Source: Ceratopteris richardii (taxonomy: Eukaryota > Streptophyta > Polypodiopsida > Polypodiales > Pteridaceae). Taken from it: a DNA stretch of 64,000 nt. Positions 21,686 through 34,920 of this stretch are shown here, piece by piece; position 1 is the first letter of the stretch; the number at the start of each line of letters is the position of its first letter. Under the pieces are notes generated by a model. That model saw only the letters and a program-made list of their open reading frames with translations, was not told where the DNA came from and made no database searches. A program made the translations under genes and the position numbers. Location of the stretch: the NCBI GenBank assembly GCA_020310875.1, contig CM035427.1, positions 88,378,230-88,442,229 on the forward strand, given 5' to 3'.

Positions 21686-23553
21686 TTATCCACTATCAAA
21701 CGCTCATGAAGGAAGTGATGACAAAACGATCTATTATTCTACGAAATCTCAAGTACATTCTCATTTTTTTTTCCATGATCTGTTGTACTATTACATCTTG
21801 TACACAACTTGTTTGCGAACTGAATCAATCTGTATCATTCATTTTTCACGACTTCTGAACATTATATATCTACGCATGAACTTGCGATCTCTGATGTGTG
21901 ATCACTTCCATATCTTTCATATTTATGTTCCAATGAAATCCTACTTTAAATTCTATAGGAAAAGCGATTGCAGCGAATGTATATGAAGTTACTTACTATG
22001 CCCATTTCTGTTATTGCAACTTAGAAGACATAGTTGCATAGAATTTCGCATCAACTATTAATGGATTCAGAAGTTTTTATCAGTTCGAAGGAGGCCATTA
22101 TGTAATGAATTGAACCTTCTACGTATATATGACCATATGGTGAGATTTTCATTGAGCATGGTCTTTAATACTAAGTGTATTATCTTTAAGAACAATAAAT
22201 TGCAACTCAGGTACACATAATTTCAATTTTCTTGCATACAAAGTGACAAAGTTATCAAATAGTCCTAGGCTTCCTTGTGAGCGCTAGCTTCATTCCTAAA
22301 CCTTGCACTTTCTTGGGTGTTTAGGGCTGATCATATTTGATTTGAGTGCCTCCACAAAAATTGGCAAGTGGTTATCCTCTTCTCGCCACCCCTCTCATTG
22401 CCATCTAAAGCGGAGAGGTTTGCACATATTCATTCATTAGATATATGATGTATTAGGATCTGATCAAAACAAATTGTATAAATTTATGCACACATTCACT
22501 TTGAGCCTATTCCAATGGACAAGAAGAAGGTAGTTGAAGTAAATACACCTGATAAAATTTTTAATATGAAAGAAAAATTAAGACTAAGATTTTGGACTTG
22601 GAAACACAATTCAAAGATTTAGGAGAAAAGTTAAAACTGTCAAATCAATCCAAATTTGAAGAAGTGGGTATATTAATAGATAAACTTAGTAATTTTTCCA
22701 ATACAATCATGTGATGTGTGGTATATTAAAGGAATTTATTGTGAATGAAGTTAGAAATTTAAAGAGAAAAATTGCTGAATTGACTAAGAAGTAAATGAAT
22801 CACCTAGATGCAAGTGCAAGCATGAACATGAAACTCAAATCCCATCTACAAAAGTGCATGATGAAAACCATATCTTTGACATAGGAGATCCAGCCATAGG
22901 GCTATGAATAAGAGAGTGAAATGTCCAATAAGATGCTTTTGGTGTGATCAACTAGGCCATATGTATGATGATTGTTTTGCTTATGTCGATGCATGTAAAT
23001 TGCAGTTTAGTCACTTCAAATTAATCATAGGATTTGTGATTTTTGAGCTCATGTACCTTTGCATTTGAACATCGGTAGAGGAGGGATGAGAGAATATTTT
23101 GATCAAACAAAATTTGATAAAATTCAAGAATAGTGGAGACTTAAGAGCCATGGTAAGAATAAATTTTCTAAACTTAAGAGATATGATGAAAAGAGTTTTT
23201 GTGAATTAAAATCTATGAAGAAATTTGAGGCTGAAAGTAAATTCTTTGACAATGAGCAAACTCTTCCTAAACCTAAATCTATGAGTAAAAGTGACAATCA
23301 AACTAAATCTATTGATATACAAAGATATGATCAAATTAAATTGGATTAACAAAAGATTGGTAATTCAAGTAAAATTTATAAAAATCAAAATAAATATTAT
23401 GCAAATTGTGATCCTAAATTCTTAGAGTATGACAAAGTTCTTGATCAAGATAAATTTAATAAATTAAAAGTTCAATGATATGAGGATAAAAGTATTCACA
23501 GTAAACTTGATGATGTCAAAGATATTAGGAAAAATAGAAAATTAATTAATGAT
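21686..23553 (+). repeat. Array unit 7
   Basis: Length 1,868 bp and the first unit of subtype B (GAGAGGTTTGC; VVEVNTPDK in gag instead of VVQVNTHDK). Gag ORF 1 (from 22516) is broken by a small deletion in MKELIKTK. A TAA near 23347 cuts the Lys/Asn-rich segment. Confidence 0.9.
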
Positions 23554-25411
23554 CTATCCACTATCAAATGCTCATGAAGGAATTGATGATAGAACGATCT
23601 ATTATTCTGCGGAATCTCAAGTACATTCTCATTTTTTTTTCCATGATGTGCTGTACTATTACATCTTATAGACAACTTGTTTGCGGACTCAATCAATTTT
23701 TACCATTCATTTTTCACGACTTCTGAACATTATATATCTATGCATGAACTTGCAATCTCTGATGCGTGATCACTTCCATATCTTTCATATTTATGTTCCA
23801 ATGAAATCATACTTTAAATTCTAAAGGAAAAGCGATTGCAGCGAATGTATATGAAGTTACTTACTATGCCAATTTTTGTTATTGCAACTTAGAAGACATA
23901 GTTGCATAAAATTTTGCATCAACTATTAATGGATTCAGAAGTTTTTATCAGTTTGAAGGAAGCCACTATGTAATGAATTGAACCTTCTACGTATATATGA
24001 CCATATGGTGAGATTTTCATTGAGCTATGGTCTTTAATACTAGTTAAGAACAATAAATTGCAACTCAGGTACACATAATTTCAATTTTCTTGCATACGAA
24101 GTGACAAAGTTATCAAATAGTCATAGGCTTCCTTGTGAGCGCTAGCTTGATTCCTAAACCTTGCACTTTCTTGGGTGTTTAGGGCTGATCATATTTGATT
24201 TGAGTGCCTCCACAAAAATTGGCAAGTGATTATCCTCTTCTCGCCACCCCTCTCATCGACATCTAAAGCGGAGAGGTTTGCACATATTCATTCATTAGAT
24301 ATCTAATGTATTAGGATCTGATCAAAACAAATTGTATAAATTTATGCACACATTCACTTTGAGCCTCTTCCAATGGATAAGAAGAAGGTAGTTGAAGTAA
24401 ATACACCTGATAAAATTTCTAATATGAAAGAATTAATTAAGACTAAGATTTTGGACTTGGAAACACAATTCAAAGATCTAGGAGAAAAGTTAAAACTGTC
24501 AAATCAATCCAAATTTGAAGAAGTGGGTATATTAATAGATAAACTTAGTAATTTTTCCAATAAAACCATGTGATGTTTGGTATATCAAAGGAATTTATTG
24601 TGAATGAAGTTACAAATTTAAAGAGAAAAATTGCTGAATTGACTAAGCAAGTAAATGAATTACCTAGATGCAAGTGCAAGCATGAACATGAAACTCAAAT
24701 CCCATCTACAAAAGTGCATGATAAAAACAATATCTTTGACATAGGAGATCCAGCTATAGCGCTATGAATAAGAGAGTGAAATGTCCAATAAGATGCTTTT
24801 GGTATGATCAACTAGGCCATATGTATGATGATTGTTTTGCTTATGATGATGCATGTAAATTGCACTTTAGTCACTACAATTAATCATAAGATTTGTGATT
24901 TTTGAGCTCATGTACCTTTGCATTTGAACATCGGTAGAGGAGGGATGAGAGAATATTTTGATCAAACAGAATTTAATAAAATTCAAGAATAGTGGAGACT
25001 TAAGAGCCATGGTAAGAATAAATTTTCTAAACTTAAGAGATATGATGAAAAGAGTTTTTGTGAATTAAAATCTATGAACAAATTTGAGGCTCAAAGTAAA
25101 TTCTTTGACAATGAGCACTTTCTTCCTAAACTTAAATCTATGAGTAAAAGTGACAATCAAACTAAATCTATTGATATACAAAGATATGATCAAATTAAAT
25201 TAGATAAACAAACGATTGGTAATTCAAGTAAAATTGATAAAAATCAAAATAAATATTATGCAAATTGTGAACCTTATTCTTAGAAAATGACAAAGTTCTT
25301 GATCAAGATAAATTTAATAAATTAAAAGCTCAACAATATGAGGATAAAAATATTCACAGTAAACTTGATGATGTCAAAGATATTAGGAAAAATAGAAAAT
25401 TAATTAATGAT
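23554..25411 (+). repeat. Array unit 8
   Basis: Length 1,858 bp, subtype B. A deletion of about 12 bp near 24042 removes part of the AAGTGTATTATC block. Gag ORFs at 24373-24573, 24570-24767 and 25074-25283 are present. The second knuckle residue pair reads CFWYDQLGH (Cys to Tyr). Confidence 0.9.
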
Positions 25412-27275
25412 TTATCCACTATCAAATGCTCATGAAGGAATTGATGATAGAACGATCTATTATTCTGCGGAATCTCAAGTACATTCTTATTTTTTTTCCA
25501 TGATGTGCTGTACTATTACATCTATAGACAACTTGTTTGCGGACTCAATCAATCTGTACCATTCATTTTTCGCGACTTCTGAACATTATATTTCTATGCA
25601 TGAACTTGCGATCTCTGATGTGTGATCACTTCCATATCTTTCATATTTATGTTCCAATGAAATCATACTTTAAATTCTATAGGAAGAGCGATTGCAGCGA
25701 ATGTATATGAAGCTACTTACTATGCCAATTACTGTAATTCCAACTTAGAAGACATAGTTGCATAAAATTTTCGCATCAACTATTAATGGATTCAGAAGTT
25801 TTTTTCAGTTCGGAGGAAGCCATTATGTCATGAATTGAACCTTCTACGCATATATGAACATATGGTGAGATTTCCATTGGGCTATGGTCTTTAATACTAA
25901 GTGTATTATCTTTATGAACAATAAATTGCAACTCAAGTACACATAATTTCAATTTTCTTGCATATGAAGTGACAAAGTTATCAAATAGTCACAGGCATCC
26001 TTGTGAGCACTATCTTGATTCCTAAACCTTGCACTTTCCTGGGTGTTTAAGGCTGATCATATTTGATTTTGAGTGCCTCCACAAAAATTTGCAAGTGGTT
26101 ATCCCTTTCTCGCAACCCCTCTCATCGACATCTAAAGCGGAGACGTTTGCACATATTCATTCATTATATATCTGATGTATTATGATCTGATCAAAACAAA
26201 TTGTATAAACTTATGCACACATTCACTTTGAGCCTCTTCCCATGGGCAAGAAGAAGGTAGTTCAGGTAAATACACATGATAAAATTTCTATTATGAAAGA
26301 ATTAATTAAGACTAAGATTTTGGACTTGGAAACACAATTCAAAGATCTAGGAGACAAGTTAAAATTGTCAAATCAATCCAAATTTGAAGAAGTGTGTATA
26401 TTCATAGATAAACTTTGTAATTTTTGCAATAGAATCATGTGATGTGTGGTATATTAAAGGAATGTTTTGTGAATTACAAATTTAAAGAGAAAAGTTGCTG
26501 AATTGACTAAGCAAGTAAATGAATTACCTAGATGCAAGTGCAAGCATGAACATGAAACTCAAATCCCATCTACAAATGTGCATGATAAAAACCACATCTT
26601 TGACATAGGATATCTAGCCATAGGGCTATGAATAAGAGAGTGAAATGTCCAATAAGAGGCTTTTGGTGTGATCAACTAGGCCATATGTATGATGATTGTT
26701 TTGCTTATGATGATGCATGTAAATTGCAATTTAGTCACTACAATTAATCATAGGATTTGTGATTTTCAAGCTCATGTACCTTTGCATTTGAACATCTGTA
26801 GAGGAGGGATGAGAGAATATTTTGATCAAACAAAATTTAATAAAATTCAAGAATAGTGGAGACTTAAGAGCCATGGTATGAATAAATTTTCTAAACTTAA
26901 GAGATATGATGAAAAGAGTTTTTGTGAATTAAAATCTATGAACAAATTTGAGGCTCAAAGTAAATTCTTTGACAATGAGCAAACTCTTCCTAAACCTAAA
27001 TCTATGAGTAAAAGTGACAATCAAACTAAATCTATTGATATACAAAGATATGATCAAATTAAATTGGATAAACAAAAGATTGGTAATTCAAGTAAAATTG
27101 ATAAAAATCCAAATAAATAATATGCAAATTGTGAACATAAATTCTTAGAGAGTGACAAAGTTCTTGATCGAGATAAATTTAATAAATTAAAAGTTCAACG
27201 ATATGAGGATAAAATATTCACAGTAAACTTGATGACATCAAAGATATTAGGAAAAATAGAAACTTAATTAATGAT
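25412..27275 (+). repeat. Array unit 9
   Basis: Length 1,864 bp, subtype C (MGKKK gag start at 26242; GDKLKLS instead of GEKLKLS). A deletion near 26472 removes NEVT-type residues. The knuckle has lost its first Cys (RGFWC). The C-terminal frame 26878-27120 ends early at TAA. Confidence 0.9.
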
Positions 27276-29141
27276 TTATCCACTATCAAATGCTCATGAA
27301 GGAATTGATGATAGAAGGATCTATTATTCTGAGGAATCTCAAGTACATTCTCATTTTTTTTTCCATGATCTGCTGTACTATTACACCTTATAGACAACTT
27401 GTTTGCGAACTCAATCAATCTGTACCATTCATTTTTCACGACTTCTGAACATTATATATCTACGCATGAACTTGTGATCTCTGATGTGTGATCACTTCCA
27501 TATCTTTCATATTTATGTTCCAATGAAATCATACTTTAAATTCTATAGGAAAAGCAATTGCAGCGAATGTATATGAAGTTACTTACTATGCCAATTTCTG
27601 TTATTGCAACTTAGAAGACATAGTTACATAAAATTTCGCATCAAATATTAATGGATTTAGAAATTTTTATCAGTTTGGAGGAAGCCATTATGTAATGAAT
27701 TTAACCTTCTACATATATATGAACATATGGTGAGATTTCCATTGAGCTATGGTCTTTAATACTAAGTGTATTATCTTTATGAACAATAAATTGCAACTCA
27801 CGTACACATAATTTCAATTTTCTTGCATATGAAGTGACAAAGTTATCAAATAGTCACACGCTTCCTTGTGAGCGCTAGCTTGATTCCTAAACCTTGCACT
27901 TTCCTGGGTGTTTAGGGCTGATCATATTTGATTTGAGTGCCTCCACAAAAATTGGCAAGTGGTTATACTCTTCTCGCCACACCTCTCATCGACATCTAAA
28001 GTGGAGACGTTTGCACATATTCATTCATTATATATCTGATGTATTAGGATGTGATCAAAACAAATTGTATAAATTTATGCACACATTCACTTTGAGCCTC
28101 TTCCAATGGGCAAGAAGAAGGTAGTTCAAGAAAATACACATGATAAAATTTCTAATATGAAAGAATTAATTAAGACTAAGATTTTGGACTTGGAAACACA
28201 ATTCAAAGATCTAGGAGACAAGTTAAAATTGTCAAATGAATCCAAATTGTAAGAAGTGTGTATATTAATAGATAAACTTAGTAATTTTTCCACTACAATC
28301 ATGTGATGTGTGGTATATCAAAGGAATTTATTGTGAATGAAGTTACAAATTGAAAGAGAAAAGTTGCTGAATTGACTAAGCAAGTAAATGAATTACCTAG
28401 ATGCAAGTGCAAGCATGAACATGAAACTCAAATCCCATCTACAAAAGTGCATGATAAAAACCATATCTTTGACATAGGAGATCCAGCCATAGGGCTATGA
28501 ATAAGAGACTGAAATGTCCAATAAGACGCTTTTAGTGTGATCAACTAGGCCATATGTATGATGATTGTTTTGCTTATGATGATGCATGTAAATTGCAGTT
28601 TAGTCACTACAATTAATCATAGGATTTGTGATTTTCAAGCTCATGTACCTTTGCATTTGAACATCGGTAGAGGAGGGATGAGAGAATATTTTGATCAAAC
28701 AAAATTTAATAAAATTCAAGAATAGTGGAGATATAAGAGCAATGGTAAGAATAAATTTTCTAAACTTAGATATGATGAAAAGAGTTTTTGTGAATTAAAA
28801 TCTATGAAGAAATTTGAGGCTCAAAGTAAATTCTTTGACAATGAGCAAACTCTTCCTAAACCTAAATCTATGGGTAAAAGTGACAATCAAACTAATTCTA
28901 TTGATTTACAAAGATATGATCAAATTAAATTGGATAAACAAAAGAGTGGTAATTCAATTAAAATTGATAAAAATCAAAATAAATATTATGCAGATTGTGA
29001 ACTTAAATTCTTAGAGAATGACAAAGTTCTTGATCAAGATAAATTTAATAAATTAAAAGTTCAACGATATGAGGATAAAAATATTCACAGTAAAATTGAT
29101 GATGTCAAAGATATTAGGAAAATAGAAAATTAATTAATGAT
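27276..29141 (+). repeat. Array unit 10
   Basis: Length 1,866 bp, subtype C (ATGGGCAAG at 28107). Gag ORF 1 is stopped by TAA in SNESKL. The knuckle is ruined: the first Cys reads Arg and the Trp codon is TAG. The C-terminal frame 28804-29133 is long and reads NQTNSID where others have NQTKSID, a variant shared with unit 12. Confidence 0.9.
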
Positions 29142-31009
29142 TTATCCACTATCAAATGCTCATGAAGGAATTGATGACATAACGATCTACTATTCTGCAG
29201 AATCTCAAGTACATTCTCATTTTTTTTCCATGATGTGCTGTACTATTACATCTTATAGACAACTTGTTTGCGGACTCAATCAATCTTTACCATTCATTTT
29301 TCATGACTTCTGAACATTATATATCTACGCATGAACTTGCGATTTCTCATGCGTGATCACTTCCATATCTTTCATATTTATGTTCAAATAAAATCATACC
29401 TTAAATTCTATAGGAAGAGCGATTGCAGCGAATGTATATGAAGTTACTTACTATGCCAATTTCTGTTATTGCAACTTAGAAGACATAGTTACATAAAATT
29501 TCGCATCAATTATTAATGGATTGAGAAATTTTTATCAGTTCGAAGGAAGCCATTATGTAATGAATTGAACCTTCTACGTATATATGACCATATGGTGAGA
29601 TTTTCATTGAGCTATGGTCTTTAATACTAAGTGTATTATCTTTATGAACAATAAATTGCAACTCAGGTACACATAATTTCAATTTTCTTGCATACAAAGT
29701 GACAAAGTTATCAAATAGTCACAGGCTTCCTTGTGAGCGCTAGCTTGATTCCTAAACCTTGCACTTTCTTGGGTGTTTAGGGCTGATCATATTTGATTTG
29801 AGTGCCTCCACAAAAATTGGTAAGTGATTATCCTCTTCTCGCCACCCCTCTCATCGACATCTAAAGCGGAGAGGTTTGCACATATTCATTCATTAGATAT
29901 TTGATGTATTAGGATCTGATCAAAACAAATTGTATAAATTTATGCACACATTAACTTTGAGCCTCTTCCAATGGACAAGAAGAAGGTAGTTGAAGTTAAT
30001 ACACCTGATAAAATTTCTAATATGAAAGAATTAATTAAGACTAAGATTTTGGACTTGGAAACACAATTCAAAGATGTAGGAGAAAAATTAAAACTATCAA
30101 ATCAATCCAAATTTGAAGAAGTGGGTATATTAATAGATAAACTTACTAATTTTTCGAATACAATCATGTGATGTGTGGTATATTAAAGGAATTTATTGTG
30201 AATGAAGTTAGAAATTTAAAGAGAAAAATTGCTGAATTGACTAAGCAAGTAAATGAATTACCTAGATGCAAGTGCAAGCATGAACATGAAACTCAAATCC
30301 CATCTACAAAAGTGCATGATAAAAACCATATCTTTGACATAGGAGATCGAGCCATAGGGCTATGAATAAGAGAGTGAAATGTCCAATAAGATGCTTTTGG
30401 TGTGATCAACTAGGCCATATGTATGATGATTGTTTTGCTTATGATGATGCATGTAAATTGCACTTTAGTCACTACAATTAATCATAGGATTTGTGATTTT
30501 TGAGCTCATGTACCTTTGCATTTGAACATCGGTAGAGGAGGGATGAGAGAATATTTTGATCAAACAAAATGTAATAAAATTCAAGAAAAGTGGAGACTTA
30601 AGAGCCATGGTAAGAATAAATTTTCTAAACTTAAGAGATATGATGAAAAGAGTTTTTGTGAATTAAAATCTATGAACAAATTTGAGGCTCAAAGTAAATT
30701 CTTTGACAATGAGCAAACTCTTCCTAAACCTAAATCTATGAGTAAAAGTGACAATCAAACTAAATCTATTGATATACAAAGATATGATCAAATTAAATTG
30801 GATAAACAAAAGATTTGTAATTCAAGTAAATTGATAAAAATCAAAATAAATATTATGCAAATTGTGAACCTAAATTCTTAGGGAATGACAAAGTTCTTGA
30901 TCAAGATAAATTGAATAAATTAAAAGTTCAACGATATGAGGATAAAAATATTCATAATAAACTTGATGATGTCAAAGATATTAGGAAAAGTAGAAAATTA
31001 ATTAATGAT
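29142..31009 (+). repeat. Array unit 11
   Basis: Length 1,868 bp, subtype B. Gag ORFs at 29971-30171, 30168-30365 and 30516-30881. It is the only unit in which the near-universal TAG after KIQE reads AAG (KIQEKWRLKSHG), so the GRGGM block joins the Lys-rich segment in one frame. A single-base deletion near 30830 then shifts the tail. Confidence 0.9.
29971..30881 (+). pseudogene. Gag-like fossil, best-preserved array copy (unit 11)
   Basis: Three overlapping frames together read as one ancient gag. The first (29971-30171, 66 aa) is a charged helical segment with coiled-coil character. The second (ATG 30171 to 30365) contains ELTKQVNELPRCKCKHEHE. The third opens in the ATGA overlap at 30363 and carries the knuckle CFWCDQLGHMYDDC (C-x2-C-x4-H-x4-C). 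A shift then leads to RICDF, VPLHLNIGRGGMREYFDQTK and a Lys/Asn/Ser-rich tail. A CCHC knuckle followed by a GRGGM block is known from some plant LTR-retrotransposon gags; assignment here is from recalled family features. No protease or RT follows. Confidence 0.7.
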
Positions 31010-33054
31010 TTATCCACTATCAAATGCTCATGAAGGAATTGATGATAGAACGATCTATTATTCTGCGAAATCTCAAGTACATTCTCATTTTTTTTTCCAT
31101 GATCTGTTGTACTATTACATCTTTTAAACAACTTGTTTGCAGACTCAATCAATTTGTACCATTCATTTTTCACGAGTTCTGAACATTATATTTCTACCCA
31201 TGAACTTGCAATCTCTGATGTGTGATCACTTCCATATCTTTCATATTTATGTTCCAATGAAATCATACTTTAAATTCTATAGGAAAAGTGATTGCAGCGA
31301 ATGTATATGAAGCTACTTACTATGCCAATTACTGTTATTGCAACTTAGAAGACATAGTTGCATAAAATTTTCGCATCAACTATTAATGGATTCAGAAGTT
31401 TTTATCAGTTCGTAGGAAGCCATTATGTAATGAAGTGAACCTTCTACGTATATATGAACATATGGTGAGGGACCATTGGGCCACTTTTTTCCCACTTTAG
31501 GAGTTTTTTTCCCGCCAGCTTGTATATATGCATATTGCCCTAATGGGCTACATATCTTTGTACATTCTAGTGGTAATACATATTTTAAATTGAAAAATGC
31601 ATATTGCCCTAATGGGCTACATATCTTTGTACATTCTAGTGGTAATACATTTTGAGCTATGGTCTTTAATACTAAGTGTATTATCTTAATGAACAATAAA
31701 CTGCAACTCAGGTACACATAATTTCAAATTTCTTGCATATGAAGTGACAAAGTTATCAAATAGTCAGAGGCTTCCTTGTGAGCGCTATCTTGATTCCTAA
31801 ACCTTGCACTTTCATGGGTGTTTAGGGATGACCATATTTGATTTGAGTGCCTCCACAAAAATTGGCAAGTGGTTATCCTCTTCTCGCCACCCCTCTCATC
31901 GACATCTAAAGCGGAGACGTTTGCACATATTCATTCATTATATATCTGATGTATCAGGATGTGATCAAAACAAATTGTATAATTTTATGCACACATTCAC
32001 TTTGAGCCTCTTCCCATGGGCAAGAAGAAGGTAGTTCAAGTAAATACACATGATAAAATTTCTATTATGAAAGAATTAATAAAGACTAAGATTTTGGACT
32101 TGGAAACAGAATTCAAAGATCTAGGAGACAAGTTAAAATTGTCAAATCAATCCAAATTTGAAGAAGTGTGTATATTAATAGATAAACTTAGTAATCTTTC
32201 CAATACAATCATGTGATGTGTGTATATTAAAGGAAATTATTGTGAATGAAGTTACAAATTTAAAGAGAAAAATTGCTGAAATGACTAAGCAAGTAAATGA
32301 ATTACCTAGATGCAAGTGCAAGCATGAACATGAAACTCAAATCCCATCTACAAAAGTGCATGATAAAAACCATATCTTTGACATAGGAGATCCAGCCATA
32401 GGGCTATGAATAAGAGAGTGAAATGTCCAATAAGATGCTCTTAGTGTGATCAACTAGGCGATATGTATGATGATTGTTTTGCTTATGATGATGCATGTAA
32501 ATTGCAGTTTAGTCACTACAATTAATCATAGGATTTGTGATTTTCAAGCTCATGTACCTTTGCATTTGAACATCGGTAGAGGAAAGATGAGAGAATATTT
32601 TGATCAAACAAAATCTAATAAAATTCAAGAATAGTGGAGACTTAAGAGCCATGCTAGGAATAAATTTTCTAAACTTAAGAGATATGATGAGAAGAGTTTT
32701 TGTGAATTAAAATCTATAAACAAATTTGAGGCTCAAAGTAAATTCTTTGACAATGAGCAAACTCTTCCTAATCCTAAATCTATGAGTAAAAGTGACGATC
32801 AAACTAATTCTATTGATATACAAAGATATGATCAAATTAAATTGGATAAACAAAAGAGTGGTAATTCAATTAAAATTGATAAAAATCAAAATAAATATTA
32901 TGCAAATTGTGAACCTAAATTCTTAGAGAATGACAAACTTCTTGATCAAGATAAATTTAATAAATTAAAAGTTCAAGGATATGAGGATAAAAATATTCAT
33001 AGTAAAATTGATGATGTCAAAGACATTAGGAAAAAGGGAAAATTAATTAATGAT
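31010..33054 (+). repeat. Array unit 12 (2,045 bp, carries an LTR fragment)
   Basis: Subtype C, with an extra segment at 31470-31651 described separately. Gag ORFs at 32016-32216, 32218-32409 and 32782-33078. The knuckle Trp codon is TAG. NQTNSID is shared with unit 10. Confidence 0.9.
31470..31651 (+). mobile_element. Copia-3-family LTR fragment inside unit 12
   Basis: About 182 bp replace 8 bp of the unit (ATTTCCAT). The segment matches the reverse complement of the Copia-3 LTR at 43086-43314: CCACTTTTTTCCC, TTAGGAG, GCTTGTATATATGC, ATTGCCCTAATGGGCTAC and ATCTTTGTACATTCT. A 54-bp block (31528-31581) is repeated identically at 31597-31650. It lacks LTR termini and a clear TSD, so it arrived or was trimmed by a repair event. 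Confidence 0.85.
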
Positions 33055-34920
33055 TTATCCACTATCAAATGCCCATGAAGGAATTGATGACAGAACGATC
33101 TATTATTCTGCGGAATCTCAAGTACATTCTCATTTTTTTTCCATGATGTGCTGTACTATTACATCTTATAGACAACTTGTTTCCGGACTCAATCAATCTT
33201 TACCATTCATTTTTCACGACTTTTGAACATTATATATCTACGCTTGAACTTGCGATCCCTGATGTGTGATCACTTCCATATCTTTCATATTTATGTTCCA
33301 ATGAAATCATACTTTAAATTCTATAGGAAAAGCGAATGCAGCGAATGTAGATGAAGTTACTTACTATGCCAATTTCTGTTATTGCAATTTAGAAGACATA
33401 GTAGCATAAAATTTGGCATCAACTATTAATGGATTCAGAAGTTTTTATCAGTTCAAAGGGAGCCATTATGTAATGAATTGAACCTTCTACGTATATATGA
33501 CCATATGGTGAGATTTTCATTGAGCTATGGTCTTTAATACTAAGTGTATTATCTTTAGGAACAATAAATTGCAACTCAGGTACACATAATTTCTATTTTC
33601 TTGCATACGAAGTGACAAAGTTATCAAATAGTCACAGGCTTCCTTGTGAGCACTAGTTTGATTCCTAAACCTTGCACTTTCTTGGGTGTTTAGGGCTGAT
33701 CATATTTGATTTGAGTGCCTCCACAAAAATTGGCAAGTGGTTATCCTCTTCTCGCCACCCCTCTCATCGCCATCTAAAGCGGAGAGGTTTGCACATTCAT
33801 TCATTAGATATCTGATGTATTAGGATCTGATCAAAACAAATTGTATAAATTTATGCACACATTCACTTTGAGCCTCCTCCAATGGGCAAAAGAAGGTAGC
33901 TGAAGTAAATACACCTTATAAAATTTCTAATATGAAAGAATTAATTAAGACTAAGATGTTGGACTTGGAAACACAATTCAAAGATGTAGGAGAAAAGTTA
34001 AAACTATCAAATCAATCCAAATTTGAAGAAGTGTGTATATTAATAGATAAACTTAGTAATTTTTCCAATACAATCATGTGATGTGTGGTATATTAAAGGA
34101 ATTTATTGTGAATGAAGTTACAAATTTAAAGAGAAAAATTCCTGAATTGACTAAGCAAGTAAATGAATTACCGAGATGCAAGTGCAAGCATGAACATGGA
34201 ACTCAAATCCCATCTACAAAAGTGCATGATAAAAACCATATCTTTGACGTAGGAGATCGAGCCATAGGGCTATGAATAAGAGAGTGAAATGTCCAATAAC
34301 AGGCTTTTGGTGTGATCAACTAGGCCATATGTATGATGATTGTTTTGCTTATGATGATGCATGTAAATTGCACTTTAGTCACTACAATTAATCATAGGAT
34401 TTGTGATTTTCGAGCTCATGTACCTTTGCATTTGAACATCGGTAGAGGAGGGATGAGAGAATATTTTGATCAAACAAAATTTAATAAAATTCAAGAATAG
34501 TGGAGAATTAAGAGCCATGGTAAGAAAAAATTTTCTAAACTTAAGAGATATGATGAAAAGAGTTTTTGTGAATTAAAATCTATGAACAAATTTGAGGCTC
34601 AAAGTAAATTCTTTGACAATGAGCAAACTCTTCCTAAACCTAAATCTATGACTAAAAGTGACAATCAAACTAAATCTATTGATACACAAAGATATGATCA
34701 AATTAAATTGGATAAACAAAATATTGGTAATTCAAGTAAAATTGATAAAAATCAAAATAAATATTATGCAAATTGTGAACCTAAATTCTTAGAGAATGAC
34801 AAAGTTCATGATCAAGATAAATTTAATAAATTAAAAGTTCAGCGATACGAGGATAAAAGTATTCACAGTAAACTTGATGATGTCAAAGATATTAGGAAAA
34901 ATATAAAATTAATTAATTAT
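33055..34920 (+). repeat. Array unit 13
   Basis: Length 1,866 bp, subtype B. A lost base near 33888 destroys gag ORF 1. ORF 2 is at 34078-34275. The first knuckle Cys is replaced (ATAACAGGC). The C-terminal frame 34582-35025 runs into unit 14. Confidence 0.9.
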
